A stretch of 64,000 nucleotides of DNA from Theobroma cacao. Taxonomy: Eukaryota; Streptophyta; Magnoliopsida; Malvales; Malvaceae. The notes beneath the pieces were generated by a model, which had not been told where the DNA came from, made no database searches, and saw nothing but the letters and a program-made list of their open reading frames with translations. The stretch spans positions 13,866,820-13,930,819 of the forward strand of contig NC_030856.1 of assembly GCF_000208745.1 (NCBI RefSeq), written 5' to 3'. The position numbers and the translations under genes are program-made. Position 1 is the stretch's first letter. Each line of letters starts with the position of its first letter. Positions 44,732 to 57,223 of the stretch are shown in pieces.

Positions 44732-47700
44732 CAAAGACTATATCAAAGGTCTCTTTCACTAACACTAGTTTGATACATTCACAAACATCATCCTCCAAGC
44801 TTTGCCCTCCATACTACTTGCACCATTTTTTGTTATATCTCTACTTATATATCAAAGTTTGACTTTAAGTAATCCTTTTCCTTTGTTTCTTTTTATTATT
44901 AGTTATACTTTCAAAAAAAAAATTTGAATTTCAACTTTAATTTTGTTCAAATTTTTTAAATACAATTTAAATATACAACAGGAAATTATAACATATGAAA
45001 TTTGAATATTTTTATCTCACAAAAAAGTTTTGTGCTTGGCTGTACAATTATGTTATTACCATATTTGAATTTACTGTTTTCGTTAATATTTAGTTTATTT
45101 ACTTTATATTTAAGTAAATATTATTTTTATCCTGCTCCCAGGACAATTCTTAACTTTGTCATTGTGTCTAAAGCAATTTATTATTCTCAAAAGGCTAAGA
45201 TATAAAAAAGCCTTGGAACTTAATTAAATATCTACATCTTAAACGTCTTTTATTGTAATCAATTGAGTTATCATACAAACTTAATACCTAATCAAGTCTT
45301 TATGTGGACGGAAACATTGACTTTGTTAACTCTGATCGCCAACTAAGATAGAAATACCACGTGGCATTATTATGTAGATTAAATATCTATTTGTGGCAAA
45401 AAAAAGTAATAAAGGAGTAGAGACAAAGAGAAATAAAAATAAAAAGAAAATATTTTTAACTTTACATATTAACATGTTACATTAAAGATTTTTCTATATA
45501 ACAAGAAAATACAACAGCATTTATTTAATGAAAGTTATCATTTTCTTCCACATAAAAATTTAATTAGATATAAATAATTATAAGAGCACTAAATTAATTA
45601 TAATCAAAAGAATGGAGACTCTGGAGATAGACTTAACTAAGTTCAAGGCGTTTTTTGTATTTTAGCCAACCTAAAATCCAAATTCTGTTCATACATTTAG
45701 AAACTTCATTAGTTATGTTTTCCTTAAAATGAGCTTTATTTTAAAATAATAAAAACTTTATGTGTCTTCCAAACTAAATTTGCTTAAAATTTTTGTATAT
45801 TTCTCAATCAAAAAATTTACATTTAAGATTATTTTTTCGAGCCTAATGCAATCCAACTGATATTCAAAGAAAACTTATTTTCCTTGGACTTAATGTTATA
45901 TCAATATATAACAAATTCAATCCACTTTTTCCTGTTTCCATCGATCAATTAACAAAAAATTACCGGCATGTTTGGTTTTCCTCAAAAAATTTTCACCCTC
46001 TATTTGCAAAATCTAGGATCATTACAATGTGGGATCTATTGTAATTGAATTCATTTGTTCATATTGCAATGTTTAATGAGTATTTCAATGAAAGAAAATT
46101 CTCTTTCTCAAAAAAAAAAATTGTCCTTACTTTCAAAATTTACAAACTTAGACTTACAAAATTAATATTTTAAATTGAAAAAATAAATATTTTAATATTT
46201 TAATCATAATAGTATTTAAATTATAAATAAATTATTAATATTTTAAAATATTAATGTTTTAATTATTAAATGAAAATATAAATTAAAAAGTGAAAATTGT
46301 AAAAAGCGAAAAAATAAAAAAATTATTGTAATACCTTAATAATAAATTATTTAAAATATTAATATAAAATAATTAAAATAATAAAATAATAATTAATGGG
46401 CTTATCGAGATGGGCTCAAGCTTGGGTTTAAAAATGGAAGAGCCCATGAGCACCCCTTCTTGCCTTGGAAAGACCAATCAAAGGGGGGATTAAAAAACCA
46501 CAGCATTAGGTTACCTCAGCTTTCCCAAATGTTGGCGGCGGAAGAAGATTATCAGCTAAAATAGATTCCAACATGACTAAAACTTTTTAAGATTCGATAA
46601 AAATTTATGCCACTGCCTCAACAATGTTCTCTTTTTTTAAAAAACAATTAATACTCTTGCTTTTTTTATATCTTAAATTTACTTTTATGATTTTTTTTTA
46701 CTTTTATATATTAAAAACTATGGAGCTTGAGGTTTTATAAATTAAAAATTAAAATTTATTATAAAATACACTAAAATTAAGGGTTTTTTTAATATTATAT
46801 ATAGAGAGTATTATTCTATACACCATTGATGAAGATTTTAAATTCTATAAGCAAAACAAAATATTGCCACATATATGTTTATTTATCACATTAATTTTAT
46901 TATTTTAATTTAATTTCGGTCATGGAGTTTTAATATACCGAATGGTGTATTGGATAATTTTCCATATAAATAGTTTTATGCTAGTTCTAAGTTGAAGACT
47001 ACTCATGATAACACAATCCCAAATATAAACAAGTTCAAGGGCATCAAACTAGTAGTATGAATCAAAAGTTTATGTACTAAACATTAAATCAATGAAGGCC
47101 TGGCCCATTCGGTTAATTGGTGTGTCTCAATAAAAAGAGATTTTGGATTCGAACACTAATTAACTCTTGTTAGTATAGGTGGTAATTGGGCAAAATGGTT
47201 CTGGTTTGGGTTCGATCATTTAAGGCCAAAAGAAACATAAGTCATTTTGGTTATTCAAGTTATTTAAGAAACGTGAAAAATTATTCAATTTTTGATAATC
47301 CAAAAATTAGTTATTTAATTATTCAGATTTGAATCATTTTAGTTTTAAGTTCGAGTAAGACATGTTTGGGTTGTTGATTTCTTTTTATCGAATCAAATTT
47401 GATCGGATTTGGATTCAAACGAGTAAGAGAATTGTATGTTTGTTTCTTAACTTGGGATTAAAATAATTTATCTACTCATTTTTTCAATGATAACATAATT
47501 TTTTAATCAAAAAATATTTTAACACCTACGTAATTTAATCACTCCTAAAGTAAGTATTAGTGTAATTATTATATCGTAATGAGGTAAGGGATTTGGAAAA
47601 ACCCTTAACTTTTTCTTTATAATGTAATGTGATTTAGCCAAGTCGGTTAGACGAAAGAGGTAAGTGAAATCAAACCAAAGGAAAAATGAAAGAAGTTTAT

Positions 47701-47975
47701 GTCACATGACTTTCATGGGTCCCCCATTTAAAGTTAGTTTCTTTCAACAACCAAACTCTTCTCTTGCGCTTTGGCATTTACACAGCCTTTTTCCTCACGT
47801 GACTTCAACCCTCTAACTTTATATGTTTGTGATGTGCCCACGCGTTATCCACGTGCTCCATAAACTTTTAATAGAAAATTGCTAAAATACCCTTATACTT
47901 GACCTTTTTCAGCTGAAAGCCCTTTTCTTAAGTTGGCAGCCATTTTCCTCGTACATCATGGTGGGTTACGTGAGC
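44732..47975. other. AT-rich intergenic region, no gene seen
   Basis: Very AT-rich, especially 46130-46400. The only GC-richer part, about 47690-47870, has two CACGTG-type words near 47796 and 47849 and may be old promoter-like or repeat sequence. A SINE-like remnant is at 47095-47165. No ORF longer than chance. Confidence 0.5.
47095..47165 (+). mobile_element. Possible SINE remnant (tRNA-like boxes)
   Basis: TGGCCCATTCGGTTAATTGG (A-box-like, 47101-47120) and GGATTCGAAC (B-box-like, 47145-47154) are about 30 bases apart, as in tRNA-derived SINEs. There is no A tail or target duplication, so it is weak. Confidence 0.35.
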
Positions 47976-47980
47976 GAATG

Positions 47981-48269
47981 TGTCACAGTCCTTGCATGGA
48001 CGTGAATCCCACATCATAGAGATAATGCTCCCAACGGGTGAGCCACAAAGTCCCACGTCAAAAAGAAACTCCTAGTGGGGAGTAAGGGTGGATGTCATGG
48101 TCCTAGAGAGGGGAGCCATGAAACCTACATTGGTTATGTACTAGAGTGATACTAGGATTATAAGGATTCACACCACCTCTAACTTGTGAGGCACCTTTTG
48201 TGGGACAAAACCGTGAAGCCAGCGGTCCAAAGTGGACAATACCTCACAGGGGTTGTGTGGACCGTGACA
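47981..48269 (+). repeat. First TRIM LTR of the array
   Basis: 289 bp, TGTCACAGTCC to GGACCGTGACA. It has three CCCACAT/CCCACGT words (one after each of GTGAAT, AAGT and, in sister copies, ATGAAT) and a second copy of the LTR start (ATGTCATGGTCCTAGAG) about 110 bp in. Confidence 0.85.
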
Positions 48270-48270
48270 A

Positions 48271-48282
48271 TTGGTATCAGAG
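48271..48282 (+). other. TRIM primer binding site (first spacer)
   Basis: TTGGTATCAGAG, two bases after the LTR end. It recurs, more or less intact, in the other full-length spacers (for example 51442-51453). Confidence 0.85.
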
Positions 48283-48333
48283 TGGACTTTGAGTACTAGC
48301 AATGTGCCATTAAAGATAATGGACCTTTGTTGA

Positions 48334-48345
48334 AGTGGGGAAGGA
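48334..48345 (+). other. TRIM polypurine tract (first spacer)
   Basis: AGTGGGGAAGGA directly before the second LTR (48346), as expected for plus-strand priming. Confidence 0.8.
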
Positions 48346-51300
48346 TGCCATGGTTCTTGCGTGGATGTGAATCTCACATCATACAGATAATGGTCCTAGC
48401 GAGTGAGCCACAAAATCCCACATTGGAGAGAAACTTCTAGCGGGGAGTACGGATGGATGTCATGGTCCTAGAGAAGGAAGCCATGAATCTCACATTGGCA
48501 ATGTACTAGAGTGATATTGGGAATATAAGGGTTCACACCACCTCTAACTTGTGAGGCACCTTTTATGGGACAAAACCGTGAGGTCAATGGGCCAAAGCAA
48601 ATAATATCTCACAGAGGTAAGTGTGGACTGTGACAACTGATATTAGAGTGGACTTTAAGTACTAGCAATGTGCCACTGAAGATAATGGACCCTTGTTGAA
48701 GTGGGGGAAATGTCACGATCCCTGCATGGACGTGAATCCCATACCATAGTGATAATGCTCCCAGCAAGTGAGCCTTACGGTCCCATATTAAAAAAAAAAA
48801 CTCACAGCAAGGACTAAGGGTGGATGTCATGATCCTAAAAAAGAGAGCCATGAATCCCATATTGGCAATGTACTAAAGTGATACTGAGAATATAAAGATT
48901 CACACCACCTTTAACCTGTGATGAGCCTTTTGTGAGACAAAATCGTGAGCCCAGCAGACTAAAGCGGATAATATCTCACAAATGTTGTTGTGGACTGTGA
49001 CCATTGGTATCAGAATGGGCTCTATGTATTAACAATGTGCCACTAAGGACATTGGACCCTTGTTGAAGTAGGAAAAGATGTTACGGTCCTTGTGTGGATG
49101 AGAATCCCACATCGTAGAGATAATGCTTTCAACGAGTGAGCCACAAAGTCCCACATCGAAAAGAAAGTCCCAGCAAGGAGTAAGGGTCGATGTCATGGTC
49201 CTATAGAGGGGAGCCAAGAATCCCACATTGATTATGTAGTAGAAAGATACTAGGAATATAAAGGTTTACACCACCTTTAACCTGTAAGGCACCTTTTGTG
49301 GGACAAAATCATGAGGTCTGCGGGCCAAAACGGATAATATCTCATAAGGGGTTGGTGTGAATCATGACAATTAGTATTAGAGCGGATTATGAGTACTAAC
49401 AATGTGCCACTGAGGACAGTGGACCCTTGTTGAAGTAAGAAAGGATGTCACGATCCTCGCGTGGATGCGAATCCTATATCATAGATACAATGCTCCCAAG
49501 TGAGCCATAAAGTCTCACATCGAATTGAAACTCCCAACGAGGAGTAAGGGTGGATGTCATGGTCTTAGAGAGAGGAGCTATGAATCCCACATTGGCTACG
49601 TATAAAAATGATATTGGAAATATAAGGGTTTACCCTACCTTTAACTTGTGAGGTGCCTTTTGTGGTATAAAACCGTGAAGCTAGCGGGCCAAAGCGAACA
49701 ATACCTCACAAGGGTTGGTGTGGACTGAGACAATTGGTATCAGAGCGAACTTTAGGTACTAGCAATGTACCACTGAGGACAGTGAACCCTTGTTAAAGTA
49801 AAAAAGGATATCATAGTCCTTATGTGGATGTGAATTTGACATCATAAAGATAATGCTCTTAGCGTGTGAGCTAGAAAGTCTCATATTGAAGAGAAATTTT
49901 CAGCAAAAAGTAAGAGTGGATGTCATGGTCTTAGAGAGGGAAGCCATGAATCCCACATTGACTATGTATTAAAATGATACTTCGAATATAAAGGTTCACA
50001 CTATATTTAACCTATGAGGCACCTTTTATGGGGCAAAACCATGAGGCCAACAGGCCAAAATAGATAATACCTCATAAAGGTTGGTGTGAATCGTGACAAT
50101 TGGTATTAAAGTGGACTCTGTGTATTAGCAATGTGCCGTTGAGGGCATGCAATATGCCACTAAGGACAATCGACCCTTATTGAAGTGGGGGAAGATGCCA
50201 CGGTCCTCGCGTGGACGTGAATCCCACATCATAGTGATAATGCTCATAGTGGGTGAGCCACAAAGTTTCACATCGAAGAGAAACTCTTAGCGAGGAGTAA
50301 GGGTGGATGTCATGGTCCTAAAGAGGAAAGCCATGAATCCCACATCGACTATGTACTAGAGTAATACTGAGAATATAAAGGTTCACACCACCTTTAACTT
50401 GTGAGGTACCTTTTGTAAGATAAAATCGTGAGGCTAACGAGCCAAAGCGAATAATACCTCATAGGGGTTGGTGTGGACTGTGACAATTGATATCATAGCG
50501 GACTCTAAGTACTAACAATGTGCCACTGAGGATAGTAGACCCATGTTGATGTGAGGAAGGATGTCACAGTCCTCGTGTGGACATGAATCCCACATCATAA
50601 AGATAATACTCCTAGCGAGTGAGCCACAAAGTGGCACATTAAAGATAAACTCTCAGCGGGGAGTAAGAGTGGATGTCATGGTCCTAAAGAAGGGAGCCAC
50701 AAATCCCACATTGGCTATGTACTAGAGTGATACTAGGAATATAAGGGTTCACACCACCTTTAACTTGTGAGGCACCTTTTGTGGGATAAAATCTTGAGGT
50801 TAGCGTGCCAAAGCGGACAATACCTTATAAGGGTTGGTGTGGACCATGGCAATTGATGTCACGGTCCTCGCGTGGACATAAATCCCACATTATAAAGATA
50901 ATGCTCCTAACGGGTGAGCCACAAAATTTCACATCGAAGAGAAGCTCTCAACAAGGAGTATGGGTGGATGTCATGGTATTAGAAAGGGGAGCCATGAATC
51001 CCACATTAGCTATGTACTAAAGTGATATTGGGAATATAAGGGTTCACACCACCTTTAACTTGTGAGGTGCCTTTCGTGGCACAAAACCGTGAGGCCAGCG
51101 TGCCAAATTGAACAATACCTTATAGGGGTTGGTGTGGATCGTGACAATTGATGTCACTATCCTTGCGTGGACGTGAATCCCACATCATAGAAATAATACT
51201 CGCAACAAGTGGGCCACAAAGTCTCACATTGAAGAAAAACTCTCAACAAGGAGTATGGGTAGATGTCATGGTCCTAGAGAGGAAAGCCATATATCTCACA

Positions 51301-51989
51301 TTAGTTATGTATTAGAGTGATAGTGGGAATATAAGGGTTCACACAACCTTTAACTTATAAAGCGCCTTTTGTGAAATAAAATCGTGACGTCAGCGGGCTA
51401 AAGCAAATAATACATCACGGGGATTATTGTGAATTGTGACAATTGGTATCAGAGCGAACTCTAAGTACTTGCAACGTACCACTAAGGATAGTGGACCCTT
51501 GTTGAAATAAGGGAGGATGTCACGATCCTCATCCGGATGTGAATTTCATATCATAAAAATAATGCTCTCAGTGGGTGAGCCACAAAGTCTCACATTGAAT
51601 AGAAACTCATAGCGCGGAGTAATGGTGGATATCATGGTCCAAGAGAAGGGAGCCATGAATCCCACATTGGTAATGTATTAGAGTGATAGTGGGAATATAA
51701 GGGTTTACACCACCTTTAACTTGTGAGGCCCCTTTTTTAGGACAAAATTGTGAGGTCAGTTGGCTAAAGCTGACAATACCTCATAAGGGTTGTTGTGGAC
51801 CATGACAATTGTTATCAAAGTAGACTTTAAGTACTAGCAATGTGCCACTAAGGACAGTAGACCCTTGTTGAAGTGGGGGAGGATATCACGGTCCTCGCAT
51901 GAATGTGAATCCTACATCATAAAGATAATGCTCCCAACGTGTGAGCCACAAAATCCCACATTAAAGAGAAACTCCCAACGGAGAGTAAG

Positions 51990-54966
51990 TGTCACGACCC
52001 GAAACTCCCCTCGAGCCCGTAACAACTGTATCGATGCCCCAATCGACACTCATTACCCCAAATGTCAACCGGAACCCCGCAAGGTTTTAATATTAGCTTC
52101 TCATTTTCACTGTGAGTAACTGTTGCCAAATACCATGTTGTAAAAGATTTTAAATTGTTTCCAACTTAAAACAAATAAAATAATAATTTTCGTCTTACAA
52201 GGGTATTTTGGTCATTTTTTTTCTAAAAATTTCGAAACTAGCTAAAATGTAATATACAAGTACAAAACACATAATTCATAATCAAAATGAGTTTAAAAGT
52301 CTAAAATCTTCATTTAAGACGAAATTATGCTTATTTGGATATAATAGAAAAATAAAAGAAATATTAAGTAAAATATTCTATTTTTTTATAAAATAATATT
52401 TTTGAAACACTACGTAAACAATTTTTTTACAGCGTAAAAGCAAAATAAATTCCTATATACCGTAGTACAGATAACTAGAGTATGAAATTTAATTTACAAT
52501 AACAAGTGAGACCCTCGAATATTCAAAAGTAAAGAGGACTGTGAACCTACAGTTTGGAAAATGCAATTCTAATGATAGTCCTCGATGCGATCAGTTATCT
52601 ACAGTCTATTCTGAGCCTGAAATGGGTGAAAATGAGGGTGGTGAGATTATATAATCCCATTGAGTAAACAAATACCATTTAAAATATCTAAAGTCGAGTA
52701 AATGGAGACAGATAAAATAAATCATTATACTTTAATTTATCATCTTTCAACTCATTTCAACCAAATAAAATTCAATTCATTTAAATCAAGTAATGAACAT
52801 GGCTTATGAATTTCTTAAAAGCTTGGCTCATGCCAAAAATTATTATCATACTCAATTATCAAGGATACCTTGGCCGAGGGCTATCCCAACTGAGTCCGCC
52901 AAAGCTATTAGAAAGTCATGTACGCATAAATCATGTTTTTATTTTGAAAACATAGTCGTTCCTTGGCGTTGGTCGAGTTCCCCCTCACGTGGTGGTTTGG
53001 CGTGAAGTGAGCTCTAAAAGTTATACCTCGAGAGTTACCCTACTGGCCTTTCCAATTGAGGTAAAATATAACGGGATTTCGTGCCCTTCTAATAGGCTGG
53101 TCCATAGAAAATTCGACCCATGCAGCAGGTTAATCCCACCATACAATAAAATTTTGACAGCATGACAGGGTTAATTTAATACTACCCAGTCTGCAAATGT
53201 AAAATAGAACAATTCATACAGTTCACAAAAACCACAACCCAGCCAGTCATGCCAACACATTAACATAAGCCATTTATTCAAATAATAAATTTACAACATA
53301 TCAGTGGTCTTCAATTACTCTATTTTTCAAAATCATTATTCAATTTCAAGACAATTCATAAAATCATTTCGTTTAAACACATTTTGTTTATAAAACATAA
53401 AGATTTGCCATTTAAACTCATTTTCCATAAAATCATAAAATCGGATAAAAATCACTTTAGATAATTAAGATGATAGTAAGGTTACTCACTATTTTGGGAG
53501 TTGAATTTCTATAATACTCCGACTATTGATCCTCAGGTACAATTTCCTTGCCCTTGTCGGAGGACTCACCATCTTGACACAATACAAAATCGAGAAACTT
53601 ACTACATTGGTACTAAATCGAAATTAAACTAATTTAGACTACTAATGCATGATATGGAATGCAAAATGCACGGGTAATCATCTAAATCCAGCATTGGCCT
53701 AATTCGTCTTATCACCCGATTAATTGGCCAACGCGTCCAATTTAGCTCCAAATTGCTCCATGTCTTTTCCAATATCTCAATTCACCAAACACAAATCAAA
53801 TAACCTAAAATTTGGCAAAACCATCTTCACTTTTCTTCTTAGAATTTTTGATCAATAATGGTGCATTAACACCGTGATTTTTCCTACTACTTTTCCACAC
53901 CATAATTCATCATTTTCTAACCAATTATCTTAAAATAAAAATCAAATTCATCCTCACTCAACACAAGGTAGGTTCAACTATTGATGGGTAGTGGGGAATA
54001 GAACTCTTTTCTTGTTGTTTTGTTTCTAGACATGGTAAACTAATTAAAAAAACTAACATAACTTAGAATCAAATCAATCTAACATCATTCTCTCTCCATA
54101 CCCATTCCTATCAGCCATGAATTCATCATGAAAACATGTAATTTAATCATGAAAAATGAGGAGAAATGCATGGGAAAGGTAGATCACAAGTCAAAATCAA
54201 GAAATTTTACCTTTTATCACTTGTTTCCTTGAATTTTCCACACTTATGTCTTGAAATTCTTCACCTAGGGTTTTTGTTTTTCTTTTCTCCCTTTGTTCTT
54301 CTTCGTTCTTGGTTTGGCTGGCCATATGAAAGAAAATAGGCTGATTTTATGCTTATTTTAAAGCTAAATAAATAATGGATATAAACTTAACACATGTCAC
54401 CACATTATTGGTCCATTTGTAATTTCTTAACTATTAAGCTTTCTCTCTCCACCACTTAAATTCTTTCAATTATCTATGATAATATTAGATAAAATCCATG
54501 TGCTGGACAAGTGTCGGGTGGTGTAAAATTACAATTTTGCCATTGGGGTGGCAAAATTACCATTTTACCCATATGTTCCGAAAAATACCGAGATTACAAT
54601 TTTTCACTTCTCAACCTCAAATCATACTCCAATAAGTCAAATGTGATTAAAATCTTTCAAAAAAATTTCCCATTTTGTTCTCGAGTGGCAAAATTACTAT
54701 TTTGCCCCTAGATAGAGAAATTTTCGATTTGACTCCAAATTAATGCTCAAACTCCGAATCACCATTTTAAGTCATTTTGGAAATTTAAAATTTTCAATTT
54801 CACCCTAAAATCTCTATTTGATCTAGTTCGAGGCTTAAATCAACTTTGTTGTACTTCTAGGTACAATACCGACTTTTATAAATTTTTTCGAGACTCTCCT
54901 AGCATGCAAACATGCTATCCATCACACGTATGTCATGACAAGTATTTTATAAGGTCGGGCTTTACA
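51990..54966 (-). mobile_element. Solo LTR inserted in the TRIM array
   Basis: 2977 bp, TGTCACGACCCG to CGGGCTTTACA, flanked by GTAAG (51985-51989) and GTAAA (54967-54971). It belongs to the family of the 27462-37134 LTRs but is clearly more diverged (shared GAACTCCC-like start, CACTCATTACC, GGAACCCCGCAAGG, GAGTAAATGGAGACA). The TRIM LTR interrupted at 51989 continues at 54967 and has normal length when the insert and one duplication are removed. By comparison with the complete element it lies on the - strand. Confidence 0.88.
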
Positions 54967-55524
54967 GTAAAGGTGGATATCGTGGTCTTAGAGAAGGAAG
55001 CCATGAATCCCACGTTAGCTATGTGTTAGAGTGATATTGGGAATATAAAGGTTCACACTACCTTTAACTTGTGAGGTACCTTTTGTGGGATAAAACTGTG
55101 AGGCTAGCGAGCCAAAACGGACAATACCTCACAAGAGTTGGTGTGGATCGTGATAATTGATATAAGAGCGAACTCTGAGTATTAGGAATTTGCCATTGAG
55201 GAAAGTGGACCCTTGTTGAAGTGGGGCATGATGTCACGGTCCTCGCGTGGATGTGAATCCCATATCATAGAGATAATGCTCCCAGCGGGTAAGCCACAAA
55301 GTCTCACATCGAAGAGAAACTCCCAATGAGGAGTAATAGTGGGTGTCATGGTCCTAAAAATGGGAGCCATGAATCCCACATTGGCTATGTACTAGAGTGA
55401 TACTGGAATATAAGGGTTCACACCACTTTTAACTTGTGAGGCGCCTTTTGTGGGACAAAACTATGAGGCTAGCGAGTCAAAGTGGACAATACCTCACAAG
55501 GTTGGTGTGGACTGTGACAGAATG

Positions 55525-56341
55525 CGTCTCCTCTCTTGTTAATGGTAGAATTTAGCATTGTAAAAAAAAAAAATTGTTGAGTAAGTTGTTTTGTTAAAAT
55601 AAATTATATAAGTTTTAATTTTAATTAAAATTATCATAAATGATATTCATGTCATCTTCGATCACCTAATAAATTAAAGCAGAATAAGTCTATTTCGAGT
55701 TTATAGACAATTTCAGATATTAAAATAAAAAAAATCCATAAAGAAATGGAATAACTTTAAAACTTGTATAATAATAATAATATTATATTTTTTAATAAAA
55801 AAGATGGAAAACCTTTAAATATTGCCTAAATTGAACTTTAAATTTTGGGTTTTCTTTTCTCTTAATCTTTGTGAAAATAAAAAAATCTTATATCTTCTTA
55901 TTTTGTGATTGTGTTTTCTATTTTTTTAGTAGTCTTTGTAGAGAAATGGAGGAGAGGGAGATCGCAATTTTATGTTGGAGAAAGGTAATTTTCAAAAGGA
56001 GAGAGGGGAGAGGGAGATTGATTGAGGCAAAGGGATATTTCTTGAAAAGTTGATAAGGAGAAGAAAAGCTTTTTTTGGAGCTTTTCTTTAAGCTCTTTTT
56101 TTAAAAAAAAACTTGTTCTTTGAAAAAAACTATTTTTTTTTTAAATTTCTTAAAAACCCTATCTGACTTAGCTTAAGATTTTAAAAGGTATATGAACTGA
56201 AAAAAAAAATTCAAGCCAAACAGACACTTAATTACAATTATTTTCAATGCATTAAATTATGTCTTAATTAATGATATTTTCTATTTAAAAATAAAATAAA
56301 AAGAATAATCGTTAACTAACCTTATTAGCTCAACACTTTTA
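55525..56341. other. AT-rich intergenic stretch
   Basis: No gene. A purine-rich GGAGAGGGAGA region at 55945-56045 and several A or T runs. The small ORF there is of low complexity. Confidence 0.5.
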
Positions 56342-57220
56342 GGACGTGCTTGGTTGGGGGGAATTAAATGCTCATTCTCCCCTATTCTCATTCCTAAGAC
56401 ATAGCTGCATTTGGTTCAAAAGAATAGCCATTATTCGGAATAGCTATTTCAAATTGTTGGGAATAAAAAAAAATCGATTAGACAAATATACATTTTTACA
56501 ATTTAAAAAATTACCTTATAAAATAATACTAAATCTTTTTTTTTCTTTCTCTTCCTCACTCCTTCTTTCTCTAAAGCACAAAAGACACAAAATTTTTTAC
56601 TTCACTTTCCAAAATAAGGAAATGAAAATATTTAAATATTATTTTATAAATCAATATTATTTAACTATAATAAATATGATAAAGAATATTATTTAATTTT
56701 AGTATTTGAATATAATAAATGTAATAAAGAATATTATTTAGTATTATTTAAATTTAATGAAGAATATATTTTGTCTTTTAATATTATATTATTTCATTAT
56801 AATAAAAAGTTTAAGTATCTTCTAATACAAAATATTATTAAATTATAATAAAAATATGTTTATGTTTTGATGAATTATAGTAAAAGGTATTTTGATTTTA
56901 TTACTTAGAATATTTTTATCTTTTAAAAAAATAAATTCTTTAATTTTAATAAAGAGTATTTTTTTTCTCATCATAGTATTTTTTTTAATTAAAAAATCTT
57001 TAAATTTAATAAAGGGTATTTTTATCATTTATCCATTATTCCTTAACTATTTTTAAAATTATTCATGTCAACCAAATAGTGGAATAAGTAATAATACTAA
57101 TTGCTATCCTATTTCATTCCCATGAACCAATCTACATAAAAGTTATTTTTTCCTTAATTTATTTCCTTGAAATGGCTATTCTATTCCTATCCTATTCTTT
57201 TCGGTGAACCAAGCATGCTG
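56342..57220. mobile_element. Harbinger/Tourist-like MITE (879 bp)
   Basis: Left end GGACGTGCTTGGTT and right end (reverse complement) CAGCATGCTTGGTT form 14-bp imperfect inverted ends. Both are flanked by TTA (56339-56341 and 57221-57223), the typical Harbinger target. Sub-terminal parts also pair loosely (left AATAGCCATTATTC, right AATGGCTATTCTATTCC). The interior is AT-rich with repeated TTTAATAAAG.GTATTTTT segments. No transposase. Confidence 0.7.
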
Positions 57221-57223
57221 TTA

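Larger units (their letters stand above)
47981..55519 (+). mobile_element. Tandem array of a miniature LTR retrotransposon (TRIM): 13 LTRs, 12 spacers
   Basis: Each ~290-bp LTR runs TGTCACGGTCC...GTGTGGACTGTGACA. Ten spacers of about 75 bp carry the primer site TTGGTATCAGAG and a purine tract such as AGTGGGGAAGGA, then the next LTR; two spacers are only 5 bp. LTR starts: 47981, 48346, 48711, 49079, 49446, 49809, 50196, 50562, 50857, 51152, 51518, 51884 (split by an insertion), 55232. The whole array is flanked by GAATG (47976-47980 and 55520-55524). Period about 365 bp. No coding capacity. Each LTR has a GGGAATATAAGG TATA-like site. It lacks any 5S-rRNA-like domain I recognise, so it is not evidently Cassandra. 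Confidence 0.9.

Noticed and set aside
47101..47154. Functional tRNA gene from A- and B-box-like words (also at 12753-12805)
   Set aside because: No tRNA cloverleaf or acceptor pairing can be formed; these fit SINE heads.
47981..55519. CRISPR-like or ordinary satellite array
   Set aside because: Units of ~365 bp with TG...CA ends, primer sites and polypurine tracts, in a plant genome, are TRIM structure and not a CRISPR or simple satellite.
47981..55519. Cassandra (5S-rRNA-bearing TRIM)
   Set aside because: No segment of the LTR matches the internal promoter region of 5S rRNA that defines Cassandra.
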